This document shows, piece by piece, positions 44,342-56,419 of a stretch of DNA of 64,000 nucleotides; position 1 is the first letter of the stretch, and every line of letters starts with the position of its first letter. The notes under the pieces were generated by a model. That model was given only the letters and a program-made list of their open reading frames with translations, did not search any database and was not told the DNA's origin. Where the stretch lies: contig CM051455.1 in assembly GCA_028274465.1 (NCBI GenBank), positions 69,856,985-69,920,984 on the forward strand. The letters run 5' to 3'. The position numbers were made by a program, and so were the translations under genes. This stretch comes from Plantago ovata (lineage: Eukaryota; Streptophyta; Magnoliopsida; Lamiales; Plantaginaceae).

Positions 44342-44849
44342 AAAACTGACTCATGCATATGCTAATGTAAAAGCGAAACACACGAGTGATAAAATCTTCA
44401 ATCGAACTCTGCAAATCCTCCATGTCTAATCTAGCTACTAATATGCAACACACCAAAATAATTTCGGCATGTACATATCACATTACGCTCATGCTAGACA
44501 ACCAATAACCTAAATAATAAGGCTCAATTCATACCATAGTAGCGAAAATTCTAGCATCATATATCCTCATACTCAACAATTATGCATTCTACCATCATAT
44601 CCATCATTATTACATCAGCAAACACAATCATATGTATGGAATCGAAGAAAAAGATACATTGCATAACAAGAATAAGTCATCTAGTAGCAAAATTCTCAAA
44701 CCAACAATCCAAGCATAATTGAGCATGCAATTGATAGTGAATATCGTTTCTAATCACATAAATAACCTACCCATACATCATATAAGCCTAATTGAAGCAC
44801 AAATCAGAAAACCCCCAAATTTGAAAAATTAGGGTTCATGTGAAGATAC
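44310..44849 (-). other. Intron-like segment of element C (540 bases)
   Basis: Minus strand: donor-like CTGAG|GTATC at 44849, TACTAAC branch-point-like word and TTTGTAG acceptor ending at 44310. Length and ends match A and D. Confidence 0.6.
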
Positions 44850-45078
44850 CTCAGATCTGGAAAACGAATGCACTAGAGTGAAAGTTGTTCGGATGAAAAG
44901 AAAGAGCACGTAATGGGCTTCGATTGAAGCTAAAGAACACAAAATTTGATGAAATATTGAAGATTTTATGAAGGATTGAAGTATTTCCGCTTTTTTCGAA
45001 TTTTGGGGAGTAAGAAGTGAAGAAGATGAAGAAAATGAGGAGAAAGGGGGTTTTCTCACGTTTTTAATCTGCAGAACT

Positions 45079-45166
45079 CGTGGGGCGAATCGCCCCGCAC
45101 GTCGAGAGAGCGCGGAGCTCTCTGGAATTGTGGGGCGATTCGCCCCCCACCTCCTGAGGTGGGGAG
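45079..45166. repeat. Internal GC palindrome cluster of element C
   Basis: TGGGGCGAATCGCCCC, GTGGGGCGATTCGCCCC and CCACCTCCTGAGGTGGGG within 90 bases, upstream (minus strand) of the intron-like segment and about 250 bases after the gag-protease stop. The LTR of the same element carries the same GGGGCGATTCGCCCC style. Confidence 0.8.
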
Positions 45167-45414
45167 ACGAAACTTTCGAAAAAACGCGGTTTTTTATCCT
45201 TGAAAACCATTTTACTCATAAAACCACTCGAAAAAGTTCACTCAAACACAAACATAAGCACATACGACACAGAGACGAACAAATTCACATATGAAAAGCA
45301 AATTGTTCAAAGTATGAATGCATGCAAAAAAGCAGTAAAAAAGCGATAAAAACTCCGGGTTGCCTCCCGGATAGCGCCATTGTTTATAGTCTCTGACTCG
45401 ACTCCTTCTTGCGC

Positions 45415-47572
45415 CTAGCTCTTCTTCTTGAGGGTACTAGACTTCCCCTTCATGGATCTTCTCCACATGCCACGAACCTGTGAATAAGAGTGAACATAGA
45501 CAACAAGACCACAGTAGTTAATGGTGTGAGAAGCATTGAAGTGATCAGGTGGATCAGATATGGCTCGCAACACATTTCGCTTGCCATCCACCTCAATGGT
45601 GCAAGTCTTTCGGTAGATGTCTATCACTGAGCGTAGTTTAGTCAAGAACGTTCGCCCCAAGAGAACAACATCCCCCATCCCAGGTGTAGACGCCGGCATA
45701 ACTACAAAATTGGTGTACATAGAAGCTTCACCAATCTTGACCAATACATTCTTCACAACGCCTTCGGGTCTCACAAAGGATCCATCCGCCAGTTGCATAA
45801 TAGTCTTATGCTCAGATAGTTTTCCAAGGCTACTCTTCTCAAACACATTCATCGGGAGCACATTAGAGTAGGATCCCGTGTCTAGTGTAGCACGGACATC
45901 TTCAACTTCACCAATCCCGACCTTAACATCGAAACTTTGAGGGAGTGGCTCGGGATCCTCTTGCTCCTCTTCACTCTCATCAGTACCAAGGTCCTTCTCT
46001 TCTTCCTTGGCTAGTGGGGGTTCTTCATTCTTGCAACACTCGTACTTAGCAACCTTCTTGATGGTGATTTCAACAGGTAGATCACCCACCAAGGTAATGG
46101 ACATCGACTTCTCAGTGTTGCTAGGTAGTTTCCCTTGCTCCCAACTTGCTCCTCGGTCGATCAACTCTTACATCTTTTGATGGGCAAGCCTAGTGCTCTC
46201 TTCTAATCGATCAAGCCTCGCCCTAGTCTTCTCAGAATATTCTTCATAACGTTTGAGAAAACTTTGGGTGTGATCAACCATCTTTTGCAAGTTCTCCATC
46301 AGTAGAGCTGTCTTCGACTTCGGTTGCTCTTTCGGAGCGGGATTCTCGCAGTGATCATTACCATAGTTAAGCCTACTACGGTCTTGGTTAGAGCCATAAG
46401 TTTGGCTAGCCGGTGCATATCCTTGATTGTTTCGGAACCCTCTTCTCCAAAATCCACCTCGAGGATTCCTACCGTCTTGTCCGTAGCTAGATTCTTGAGT
46501 ACCAAATTCCGTAGCAAAGGCTTCCTCTTCGCCTCCTTGAACCGAGTTGCCATCATCATATGCAAGCTCCGATCTACACATATGAGCCCCATGCCCATAG
46601 TTCTTGCATATTCGGCAAACTTCGTTCGACACAGATGGTCCCGTGGCGCTTTTGAGGACTTGCTTTAATTCGTTGGTAAAGCACTCGAATCGATCCCCAT
46701 TCCCCCCCATACATAGGGGCTTCTTGAGTAGGTCGAGCTTCAGGTCCACGTCTCCTAACCATTGCTCTTGGGTCCTTTAATTGCGACCCCTTAGCAAGCC
46801 TTTCGAAAACCGCCCAGACGACTTCCGCGGTTTCTTCCCAAATATTGCCACGGCATTGGAAATCCACCACTTGTTGGTTCTCGAACGTTAGTCCATTGTA
46901 GAAGTGTTGGACTAGATCTGAAAGCTCAAAACCATGGTGAGGGCACTTGTTCATGAGGTCTTGAAACCTCTGAAATGCGGTGTAGATGGTCTCATCATAG
47001 TCTTGTTTGAACCCAGTGATTTGCGCCTTTAGCGTGGTAGAAGGTATGAGGGAAGTATTTTTCCATGAAAGCTGAAAAAACCTTCTTCCAAGTGTCCAAC
47101 GAACCCGCCGGTAGAGAACTCAACCATGACTTGGCTCTGTCGCCAAGTCCCATAGCAAAAACCTTCATCCTCAACTCATCCGTTATTATTTCAGCTCCGG
47201 GTCGTGGGAGTTGGTTGACGAAATCATCGATATCGTGTAAGTACCCAATCACATATTCCCTTGCTAAGCCATAGAACTTGGAAGTTGTTGGAATGTGTGG
47301 TTCTTGATTTCCAGATCACGAGTTGCAGACAAAAGAACAATCGTCGGTCCCCTCATTCGATCCTTGAAGGGTTGAAACCATGCTTTCAGTGGTCTAGCTT
47401 CTGCCATTCCGTCGATTTCCTTGAAAAGACTGTGTAGAGATTCGGAGAAATCGGTATCCTCTATTTCCTCTAGTTCATGCCTTCGAAGTAGTCGCCTTCT
47501 TTGGTGGTAGACTCTGTCGATCTCAGCAATTGAATCAGCAAGCGGTGTTCCTCTAGATCGTGTATGTCGCAT
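45415..47572 (-). pseudogene. gag: Gag-protease of element C
   Basis: Same blocks as element A: RDLEIKNHTFQQLP and KSWLSSLPAGSLDTWKKVF in the capsid part, VQHFYNGLTFENQQVVDFQ, zinc knuckle CRICKNYGHGAHMC, coiled coil LMENLQKMVDHTQSF, protease DTGSYSNVLPMNVFEK and VLLGRTFL. Ends without pol. Several breaks. Confidence 0.85.
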
Positions 47573-47717
47573 AGACTATCTGTAACAAGCTAGAAAAGGA
47601 GTATCAGAGAGAGATTAAATAGGAAAATAAAAACTACTAGAACTAGGAATTGAATGCTGAAAATATAAAAAAGTTAAACAGAAAAAAGGAGTATAGTCCC
47701 CGGCAAAGGCGCCAATT
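47573..47717 (-). other. Leader and primer site of element C
   Basis: The minus strand has a tRNA-Asp-type primer site at 47697-47714 (TGGCGCCTTTGCCGGGGA, one difference from A) and a short T-rich leader up to gag. Confidence 0.85.
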
Positions 47718-48913
47718 TGATGAACTGGAATTGGAACTTTTCAGATTCTAGTTAATCAAATAAATTTGTATTGAGCCAAAGGCAATTCACACCTACAACG
47801 AAAACCGTAGTGCAGCAGTAAAATAACCTCGAGTGTCGATCTCTAAGGACTACAACTAGCTTTATCTAATCTAACTTAAGAATATAAAATCAACAAACTA
47901 CTTAGCAAAGGTTTTTCTTATCAGATAATGGAGGCTGGTGATAGTATGATCATTCAAAGCATAGCAGGTTAATAATCATGCTTGAAGTACCCGGTTTTGC
48001 ATAGAGATCTTTGATCAATGAATTGTCCAATTGTGTTCCGTTATTATTCAACACTACGAAGATAGAGGTTTTAGATAGATCAAAGAAATAAAACAATAAC
48101 TCAAAGCCTAATGCGCGATATAGCCATTAGCATAATTATTAACCCTTCGCTAAGAAATCACATACTATCACCAACGAGAAGTTTAACTACTCATAGATGT
48201 CATGCAATCAACAGAAATCATAGCAAGATTGAATGAAAACATGTTGAAAGATATATAAATATAAATAGAAAAATTGTAAGATACAATGTTACCGAAGGTT
48301 GTCAATCTCCAAAGAATCGCGATCTTACAAGCTCCAAAATGCTAAGAAAAAGTATCTCCTAAGCTAAGAATCCCCAGAACAGGCTCTGGAGAATTCCCAC
48401 CTAAAACTAATGAGAAAGGTGAGAGAAAAGGTCTGGAATAGTATGAAAAACAGAGAAAACTGAGCAACTATATATAGTGATTCGGCAGGTGTGGGGCGAG
48501 TCGCCTCACACACCGGGCGATTCGCCTGGTGTGGGGCGATTCGCCCCTCGTCCCGAGCGACTCGCCCGGGACCTCCAGTCGGTTTTTTACGCGTTTTTGT
48601 ATTTCTTTTCCTTTTCGGACTCGGTTTTTGCCTTCTAGTGACCTTTTAGCCTTCAGACTCGACCCCTAGACTTCAAATCCTATCCGGAATCTTCTAGATA
48701 CTCCAATTAGGCCTTCGGAACACCAATTCCTTGTCTACTTCAATATAATTGCCCGGAAAACCTCGTTTTTCACCCAAAACCTTTAAAATACAAACTAAAG
48801 GGAAACGTGACACTATTCTAATAAAATACACTAAAATATAGCTAAATTAACATAAAGGATAGCTAAATTGGTGAAAATAGACTCAAATGAAAGTGTAAAA
48901 TACAGGTTCATCA
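47718..48913 (-). repeat. 5' LTR of element C
   Basis: 1196 bases, TGATGAA...TTCATCA. TATA box near 48466-48477 and palindromes GGGGCGAGTCGCC and GGGGCGATTCGCCCC at about 48493-48560. Followed by target duplication TGATT. Confidence 0.9.
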
Positions 48914-48918
48914 TGATT

Positions 48919-49491
48919 TCCTTGCTGACATGCATTGCAAACACCATCCTTATTGAAAGTAACCTTAGGTAATCCAACTACAAGTGCCTTTTTAGACAGC
49001 TTATTCAGCGTCTTGAAGTTTAGGTGACTTGTTGGTTTATGCCATAACCATGCTTTTTCAACAAGGCAATCATGATCTGAGACAAGGCATTTTTCAATGA
49101 TTGCTGAAGACCAATCTACAGTATACAAACCTCCTGATCTTCTAGAATCCATAATAACCTTCTATGTCTCAAAGTCTATAAGTTTACATTCATCACTTTT
49201 GATTTTGATGAAGTAACCTTTATCAGCGAATTGACTCATGCTGAAAAGATTAAACTTAAGATGTTTGACATAAAGAACTCCCGAAATGGTAATGCATCCT
49301 AACTTCACGTCACCATAACCTTTAGTAGAACCAAAGCCTCCACCAGCAAACCTTATTGTTGGACCTTTAGACCACCGTCTATAGTTTATAAGGTTTTTCT
49401 TGTTGTCTGTCATGTGCTTTCCATAACCACTGTCAAAGTGCCAAATTGCATTGTTTGTCTCCGTGGCTGAAGTCTGCATAATCAAGAGCAA
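48919..49491 (-). pseudogene. pol: Pol of Sirevirus copy 2, protease and start of integrase
   Basis: Begins at 49491 ([13 protein letters not shown]) with the protease motif WHFDSGYGKHMTDN, then the integrase zinc-binding region (HKPTSHLNF...CNACQQG) up to element C. Matches 14840-15416 of copy 1. Broken besides the insertion. Confidence 0.88.
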
Positions 49492-49496
49492 ACAAG

Positions 49497-50150
49497 TTAA
49501 TTATCCGATATTGGATGTCCATTAACATGTTCAAGAAAGCGTCCAGTGGAAACCCAAGTCTTGAGTTTTTCAACTTTGACTTGTTTTCTACTTGCTGAGG
49601 AACTAGAAGGTTTTGAGCCGAAAGACTTTTGATTATTGCTAATCAAATCCACTTTCTGATGTGGTGTCTTGCTCGGTTGACCTTTTTGCTGAACATACTT
49701 TTCAGTAAGTTCTTTTCTGGCAAGGTTCCTTCTAGTCCTAGCGTTTTGAGTTTTGTTAGAACTCTTAGGCTTGGTTTTATTCATCTCTTTGAAGTATCTT
49801 TGCTGACTTTGCTTATACTCATGAAAAGTTGATTTTGCTTGGTTTTAAAACCAAGTCCACTTTTCGGAGAATGCTGAGCTTTTGTCTTAGCAACCTTACT
49901 TGATTCAGGTTTGTCAGCAAAGGTCTTCTGATTACTTTTAGTAATCTTGCCTTTTGACTTAACAAATTGCTTTTCAGCAACTTGTTTGGCGGAATGCTTT
50001 ACAACATACTTTTTCTTAACAGTTTGCTTTTCAGCAAGCTATTTTCCTTTTAAAGTCTTGTTACTTTGAGTAGCAACAACGGGCTTTACGGTCGTAGGTA
50101 CTTGATTGCATATTTCAGCAACCTTAGATTGACAAATCTGATAGAGTTCT
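49497..50150 (-). pseudogene. gag: Gag of Sirevirus copy 2, C-terminal part
   Basis: Matches 15422-15990 of copy 1 (RRNLARKELTEKYVQQK, KTPHQKVD, SASRKQVKVEKLKTW). It has extra Lys-rich sequence near 49930-50040 not present in copy 1. The rest of gag lies beyond element D and outside the window. Several breaks. Confidence 0.8.
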
Positions 50151-51439
50151 TGATGAACAGGGATTTGTCGGGTCCCGATTCAGCAAATAAATTTGTTATT
50201 TAGCCAAAGGCAATTCACAACTACAACAAAAACCGTAGTGTAGCAGTAGAATGACCTCGAGTGTCGTTCTCTCAGGACTATAACTAGCTTTATCTATTTA
50301 ATTAGGAATATAAAAACAGCAGACGGGATAGCAAAGGTTTTTCTAACAGATAATGGAGATTGGTGATAGTATGATCCTTCAAAGCATAACGGGTCAATAA
50401 TCATGCGTAAATTCCTCGGTCTTGCATGGAGATCTTTGATCAATCTAATGTCCTGTTGCAATTATTAAGCACTACGAAGATAGAGGTACTGACAAGTCAA
50501 GCACTATTGTCCAATTGTGTTCCGTAATTATTCAACACTACGAAGATATACATGCGCATAGGTCGACGAGGGTCCAATTGTGCATAATAATTAATACAAC
50601 ATACGAGAATTTAGGTTGATCCTGATCAACGAAATAAAGCAATAACACGGAGTATATTGCGCGATATAGTCATTAGCATGATTATCTTCCCTTCGCTAAG
50701 AATTCACATACTACCACCAACGATAAGTTTAGCTACTCATAATAGGCATGCAATCAACAGAAATCATAGAAGAAAACATGTTGAAAGATATATAAAAATA
50801 AGTAGAATAAACTGTAAGATACAATGTTACCGAAGGTTGTCAATCTCCGAAGAATTACGATCCTACAAGCTCCAATCTGCTATGAAAAAGTGTCTCCTAA
50901 GCTACGAACCCCCAGAACAGGCTCTGGGAAGTTCCTACCTAAAATTACAGAGAAAGGTGAGAGAATAGGTATGGAAAAGTATGAATTTCGGAGAAAAACT
51001 GAGCAACTATATATAGGCTACGAAAAAGTGTGGGGCGATTCGCCCCACGCACCGGGCGATTCGCCCCACGTCCCCGGCGGTTCGCCCGGGAGAATATTTC
51101 GCGGAATTCCGCGGTTTCGACGCGTTTTTGGATTTCTTCCCCTTTTCGGACTCGATTTCTGTCTTCTAGTGGCCTTCTAACCTCCAGATTCGACCCCTAC
51201 AAATCCTATCCGGAAACCTTCAGATACTCCAAATAGGCTTCTGGAACACCAATTCCTTGTCAACTTCAATATAATTGCCCGGAAATCCTCGATTTTCAAC
51301 CAAAACCTGTAAAATAAAATCTAAAGGGAAACGTGACAGTATTCTAATAAAATGCACAAAAATATAGCTAAATTAACATAGAAGATAGCTAAAATAGGTG
51401 AAAAAGACTCAAATGAAAGTGTAAAATACACATTCATCA
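50151..51439 (-). repeat. 3' LTR of element D
   Basis: 1289 bases, TGATGAA...TTCATCA. TATA box (CAACTATATATAG) near 51003-51015 and palindromes GTGGGGCGATTCGCCCCAC and GGGCGATTCGCCC at 51029-51075. Purine tract on the minus strand adjoins at 51440. Confidence 0.9.
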
Positions 51440-53025
51440 AACTCCCCAAACCGAACCTTTGCTTGTCCTCAAGCAACTAAGGTAGACTCTAATGCAAAAA
51501 ACAATGCAAGACACAAAATGGAGTCTAATGCCAAATAAAATGAACCAATCTACTGAATCTACCAAAAAACATATGAACAAAAACCATATAAATCAAAGCA
51601 TGAATATAGGTTGAAGAATACCTCGATTGACTTATACAAATCCACATAAGCACTTATGTCAAGACAAGATAGTCTCTCGTAACATTCTATACCTGGACCT
51701 AGTCAGTGACGAAGTAATGAATCATGCTAAGATACGAATGGTTGTCCCGTGCCTATGAAACTGAGGACATACTGCTGTTCCACCATGTTAAGACTTTCCC
51801 TCAAAGAGGTCGAACCAGTACTGGCTCTCATCAAACGAAGGAGGGTTCCCTATAAAAGATAACACTCCCCTATTGTACCCATCTCTCAAGTAAAGTCTTA
51901 ACCTATACACCACTTCCTGAATGGCAGGACGAGGGTGGTCTAGAACAGATGACACTAAAGACAAAAAAGATCAAAAATAGAAAATTACAACACGATTGCG
52001 AACATTACAAGAATTGGAAAATGAGACACAACACTTTGCTAAACTGCTATTTGGCTTTCTTTTTTTGGACCATTTCTTTGCTTTTTTGGGGTCTTTTCTT
52101 TTTTTACCTTTTTCTTTCCAGATTCTTTTTTTCTTTTTCTCCTTTTTTCTAGAATTTTTTCTTTCTCTTTTTTTTTGATTTTTTCCTAGCTAGCAGTAGC
52201 ATAATAAAAAGAGAGAAAATGACTCACACGAATTCCCCAAACCTATTCGAAAGAATAGGTTGGAGTACAAAATTTACGGAAAAGGAAAAACAAACTCACG
52301 ATACAGAAATGAAAAACGAAAACAAGTCTAATGATGGTATAACCCCCTCCCCAAACCTATTCGGAAGAATAGGTTATAAACAAAGGATCACACAACTTCA
52401 CACTACCTCCTTCCTAGGCATTAAGCAATCTCAAAGCATCGTGAAGACTTGTTGCCTCTTAGGTACATAATTACTCGGGAATCAACCATAAGACCCTAAC
52501 ATGCATAATCCTATTATAAAGGCCTTCGTGAACCGCAGTAGAGAAAACACCACTAAGTGATGTCGAGACTACCAAGCTTAACTAAGTGCAATACATAAAT
52601 GTGACAAGCCAAGCGAGAAAAACCTCAAACAAATTCATAGAGATGAAGCATACGATTAATGGCATAGTTAGTTGATCTACCCAATAAAAAAGTTCGAAAA
52701 ATTCGGCAATAAACTCCATATAAAACATGCAAGACTATCCTAGGATGAATGTAGTGAATGCAACCTAAAAAATCTAAGAAAGCAGAAAACGTGCAAATGC
52801 AAATGCAGACGGATAAAACATGCGAGGTACTACTCATCCTACCAATACCAAGCTCCAAGCTAACAACACTAGATCACTTAAATCCATCCCCCCTCATGAA
52901 ATTAAGGTTAGTCCCTAGCAGTAATAAAATGAGGAAATAAGATGTGATACTAGATGTTACCCCATCGTTTGGCCTCGGTCGGCTGAGTATGTTGTTTGTG
53001 AGTTATTGGGACTGCTCTGGGAGCT
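51440..53025 (-). other. 3' region of element D
   Basis: No gene supported. Twin hairpins AACCTATTC/GAATAGGTT at 52240-52261 and 52354-52375; homopurine stretch (minus strand) at about 52050-52195; purine-rich tract CATGAGGGGGGATGGATTT (minus strand) near 52880-52900. Confidence 0.75.
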
Positions 53026-53235
53026 TTATAGGGTGTCATCAGGTCTTCTGGTAGGCATGGTAGTTTCAATTATAGGCCGGATAGGAACAACTCCTCCATT
53101 AGTATCATCATTGCCCGTATGGCCTTCATTGTCACTACTGTCACGCACATCCTCACTAGTAGAGTTGCAGTGTCGAGTAGAATCCTCAAGATTAGCCGCC
53201 GCTGTTACGGAATCCTCCATCCTGTAGCCCTCCAA
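53026..53235 (-). CDS. Small acidic ORF (69 aa) of element D
   Basis: Starts MEGYRMEDSVTAAANLEDS and keeps the acidic core SEDVRDSSDNEGHTGNDD almost as in element A. Function unknown. Confidence 0.45.
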   Translation of the reverse strand: MEGYRMEDSVTAAANLEDSTRHCNSTSEDVRDSSDNEGHTGNDDTNGGVVPIRPIIETTMPTRRPDDTL

Positions 53236-53413
53236 TAGGATGTGAACTGTTGAAGGGGAAAGAGCAATGGTATCAGGACCTCCCCCTCCAACGTTTTACA
53301 CCCCGAGGTGGTTACAGTAAGCTGCTCGGATACTCAGAAGTCTTCTACCATCTTTTCCAATGTCGACCACATTCTCTACGGTTGATCCGACCGATGTCTA
53401 TATGATGCTCCCT

Positions 53414-53854
53414 TTAGAGGCAGTCAAGGGGCACCCCATCGAGGGGTTGGGCACCCATGTCATTATGTTTTGGAACCAAGCTAGCGCTTCGGAACCTTCT
53501 AGCAACTGCGAACTCGAGATTGAACCCTTCGCGGCTAGATTGTCCCGGTGCCTTCCAGTTCACTCGAACTTTGCATTCCTTGTGATGGATTGCTGACGTA
53601 ATAATGGCTTCTCTCCCTTCGGTGGTGCATGAATAGGCATAGGTGTCCTTACTCCAGGTGTACTCTAGCTCCTCCTCTTGGATAATCCACGACGTTGTTG
53701 CAAAACCCCTTGGCTCGAACGCACATCTAACGAGGTCACTCTTCTTGGCATGGTTGTAATCGATCCCCCTCCAATACTTCATAGTAATCATACGGGAATG
53801 CTCCTTTCCCTTGGCATGGTTCCTACAAACAACAGTTAGTACCTCGTATGACAC
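53414..53854 (-). CDS. ORF2 of element D, conserved protein of unknown function
   Basis: 146 codons, very close to ORF2 of element A: MKYWRGIDYNHAKKSDLVRC, AFEPRGFATTSWIIQEEELE, YAYSCTTEG, KVRVNWKAPGQ and SLVPKHNDMGAQP are shared. A possible acceptor (TACTAAC then TTTGTAG) lies near the start, so the real start may be a few codons in. No known domain recognised. Confidence 0.6.
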   Translation of the reverse strand: MSYEVLTVVCRNHAKGKEHSRMITMKYWRGIDYNHAKKSDLVRCAFEPRGFATTSWIIQEEELEYTWSKDTYAYSCTTEGREAIITSAIHHKECKVRVNWKAPGQSSREGFNLEFAVARRFRSASLVPKHNDMGAQPLDGVPLDCL

Positions 53855-54363
53855 AAAACTGACTCATGCATATGCTAGTGTAAGAACGAAACACACAAGT
53901 GATAAAATCAACAATCGAGCTCCCCAAACCTTTAATGTCTAGCCTAGCTTCTTCATCATGCAACATACCAATGTAACTACTACAAGCAATACATCACATT
54001 ATGCGCTTACTAGACAACCAATATCCTAGATAACAAGTCTCAATTCATACCATAGTAGCGAAAAATTCTAGCATCATAAATCCTCATACTCAACAATTAA
54101 CCATTCTACCATCAAATCCATCATCATTACATCAATAAACACAATCATACGCAAGAAATCTAAGAAAAAGATAAATTGCATACCAAGATATATCATCTAG
54201 TAGCAAAATTCCCAAATCAACAATCCAGGCATAATTGAGCATGCAATTGATAGTAAATAACGCTTCTAATCACACAAACAACATACCCATCATCAAATAA
54301 GCATAATTGAAGCTCAAATTAGAACACCCCCAAATTCGAAAATTTGGGTTCATAAGAAGATAC
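53823..54363 (-). other. Intron-like segment of element D (541 bases)
   Basis: Minus strand: donor-like CTGAG|GTATC at 54363 and TTTGTAG acceptor ending at 53823, with TACTAAC just upstream of the acceptor. Same ends and length as in A and C. Confidence 0.6.
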
Positions 54364-54594
54364 CTCAGATCTGAAAATCTAATGCATTAGGACGAAATCT
54401 GTTTGGATGAAAAGATAGATCATGTAATAGGCTTCGATTGAAGCTAAAGAACACTAAATTTGGTCAAGAAATGAAGAAGTTATGATGTTTTGAAGTAATT
54501 TTCGAAAGTTTCAGTTTTTGGGGAGGAGGAATGATGAAGATATGAAGAAATGAGGAGAAAAGGAAGAAACTCGCGTTTTTTAACTACTGGAACC

Positions 54595-54672
54595 GTGGGG
54601 CGAGTCACCCCCGGTGTGGGGCGAGTCGCCCCATGCGGGGCGATTCGCCCCCCGCTCCCCGATGCGGGGAGA
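54595..54672. repeat. Internal GC palindrome cluster of element D
   Basis: Contains TGGGGCGAGTCGCCCCA, GCGGGGCGATTCGCCCCCCG and CTCCCCGATGCGGGGAG within about 80 bases, in the same place as in A and C. Confidence 0.8.
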
Positions 54673-54912
54673 CGGTCCTTTCGTCAGAAAATGCGGTTTT
54701 TAATCACCGAAACCAATTTTTTCAAAAAACCACTCGAAAATATCACTCAAACATAAGCATATACGACACAGACATGAACAAATTCGCATACGAGAAGCAA
54801 ATAGTTCAAGAATGAATGCATGCAATAAAGCGGTAAAGAAAGCGATAAAAACTCCGGGTTGCCTCCCGGATAGCGCCATTGTTTAAAGTCTTTGACTCGA
54901 TCCTGTCTGTGC

Positions 54913-56419
54913 CTATCTCTTCTTTCGGCGGGTACTAGTCTTCCCCTTCATTGATCTCCTCTCCATGCCACGAACCTGTGAATAAGAAAGAATATAGGCT
55001 GCAAGACCACAATAGTGAGTAGTGAAAGAAATATCAGGCGGATCAGGTGGATCAGATATGGCTTGCAACACGTGTTGCGTGCCATCTACTTCAATAGTGC
55101 AAGTTCTTTTGTAGATGTCCATCACGGAGCGTAGTTTAGTCAGAACGTCCGCCCTAAGAGTATGACATCCCCCGTTCCAGGTGCAGACGCCGGCATAACT
55201 ACAAAATTGGTGTATACAGAAGCTTCACCACTCTTGACCAACACATTTTTCACAACGCCTTCGGGTATCATAAAGGATCCATCCGCCAGTTGCACAATAG
55301 CCCTATGCTCAGATAGTTTTCCAAGGCTACTCTTTTCAAACACGTTCAAAGGGAGTATGTTTGAGTAGGATCCCGTGTCTAGTGTGGCACGGACATCTTC
55401 AAGCTCACCAATCCCTACCTTAACATCGAAACTTTTAGGGAGTGGCTCGGGATCCTCTTGCTCTTCATCACTTTCGTCAGAACCAAGGTCCTTCTCTTCT
55501 TCCTTAGCCTGTAGAAGTTCTTCCTTCTTGCAACACTCGCACTTACTAGCAACATTCTTGATGGTGATTTCGTCTGGTAGATCACCGGCTAATGTAATGG
55601 AATTCGACTTCCCAGTGTTGCTAGGCAGATTGCCTTGCTCCCTACTTGCTCCTCGGTCGATCAACTCTTGCATCTTTTGATGGGCAAGCCTAGTGCTCTC
55701 TTCCAACCTATCAAGCCTTGCCCTAGTCTTCTCAGAATCTTCTTCATAACGTTTGAGAAAACTTTGGGTGTGATCAACCATCTTTTGCAAGTTCTCCATC
55801 AGTTGAGCCGACTTCGACTTCGGTGGCTCTTTCGGAGCGGGGTTTTCACAGTGATCATTACCATAGTTTAGCCTACTACGGTCTTGGTTAGGGCCATAAG
55901 TTTGGTTAGCCGGTGCATATCCTTGATTGTTTCGGAATCCTCTTCTCCAAAATCCACCACGAGGATTCCTACCGTCTTGTCCGTAGCTAACATCTTGATT
56001 ACCAAACTCCGTAGCAAAGGCTTCCTCTTCGCATCCTCGAGCCCAGTTGCCGTCGTCATACGCAAGCTCCGATCTACACATATGAGCCCCGTGCCCATAT
56101 TTCTTGCATATTCGGCATACTTCGTTCGAAACAGTTGTTCCGGTGGCGCTCTTGAGGACTTGCTTCAATTCGTTGGTAAAGCACTCGAATTGATCCCCAT
56201 TCCCCCTATACATGGGGGCTTCTTGAGTCGGTGGAGCTTCAGGTCCACGTCTCCTAACCATCGCTCTTGGGTCCTTGAATTGCGAACCCTTAGCAAGCCT
56301 TTCGAAAACTGCCCAGACGGCTTCTGCGGTTTCCTCCCAAATATTGCCTCGACATTGGAAATCTACCACTTGTTGGTTCTCGAAGGTTAGTCCATTGTAG
56401 AAGTGTTGGACTAGGTCAG
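54913..56419 (-). pseudogene. gag: Gag-protease of element D (3' part)
   Basis: From element E inward: VQHFYNGLTFENQQVVDFQ, zinc knuckle CRICKKYGHGAHMC, coiled coil LMENLQKMVDHTQSF, acidic EEEKDLGSDESDEEQED, protease DTGSYSNILPLNVFEK and VILLGRTF, then the tail to 54913. Cut by element E on its 5' side. Confidence 0.85.

Larger units (their letters stand above)
40763..48913 (-). mobile_element. Element C: non-autonomous Athila-like LTR element
   Basis: 8151 bases between LTRs 40763-41927 (3') and 47718-48913 (5'). Target duplication TGCTT (40758-40762) and TGATT (48914-48918), one mismatch, confirmed by the uninterrupted sequence of copy 1 near 14840. Same organisation as A: gag-protease, palindrome cluster, intron-like segment, ORF2, small acidic ORF, 3' hairpins. 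No pol. Its LTRs are a slightly different subtype from A and B (GGGCGATTCGCC rather than GGGCGAACCGCC). gag-protease is broken several times; ORF2 and the small ORF look whole. Confidence 0.9.
1866..50150 (-). mobile_element. Sirevirus copy 2 (Ty1/copia), host of the whole nest, broken
   Basis: The oldest visible element, in four pieces on the minus strand: gag (about 49497-50150), pol (48919-49491, 40155-40757, 28811-30892), the pol-env spacer (27738-28810) and the env-like region (1866-4144). Each piece aligns by eye with the matching part of copy 1, which fixes the order. It has been cut by copy 1, by B, C and D, and by the left-edge block. Neither of its LTRs is in the window, so age cannot be read from LTR divergence; it must be older than everything inside it. 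It is broken, with at least five insertions plus several frame losses. Confidence 0.85.
50151..56419 (-). mobile_element. Element D: non-autonomous Athila-like LTR element (visible part)
   Basis: Minus strand, 3' LTR 50151-51439, then a 3' region, small acidic ORF, ORF2, intron-like segment, palindrome cluster and gag-protease as in A and C. Element E interrupts it in gag at 56420; the rest of gag, the primer site and the 5' LTR lie beyond the window. So its target duplication cannot be checked. No pol seen. gag-protease has few breaks apart from the insertion. Confidence 0.88.

Noticed and set aside
50131-50150. Target duplication for element D
   Set aside because: Only one side is in the window and the flank differs from copy 1, so no duplication can be claimed.
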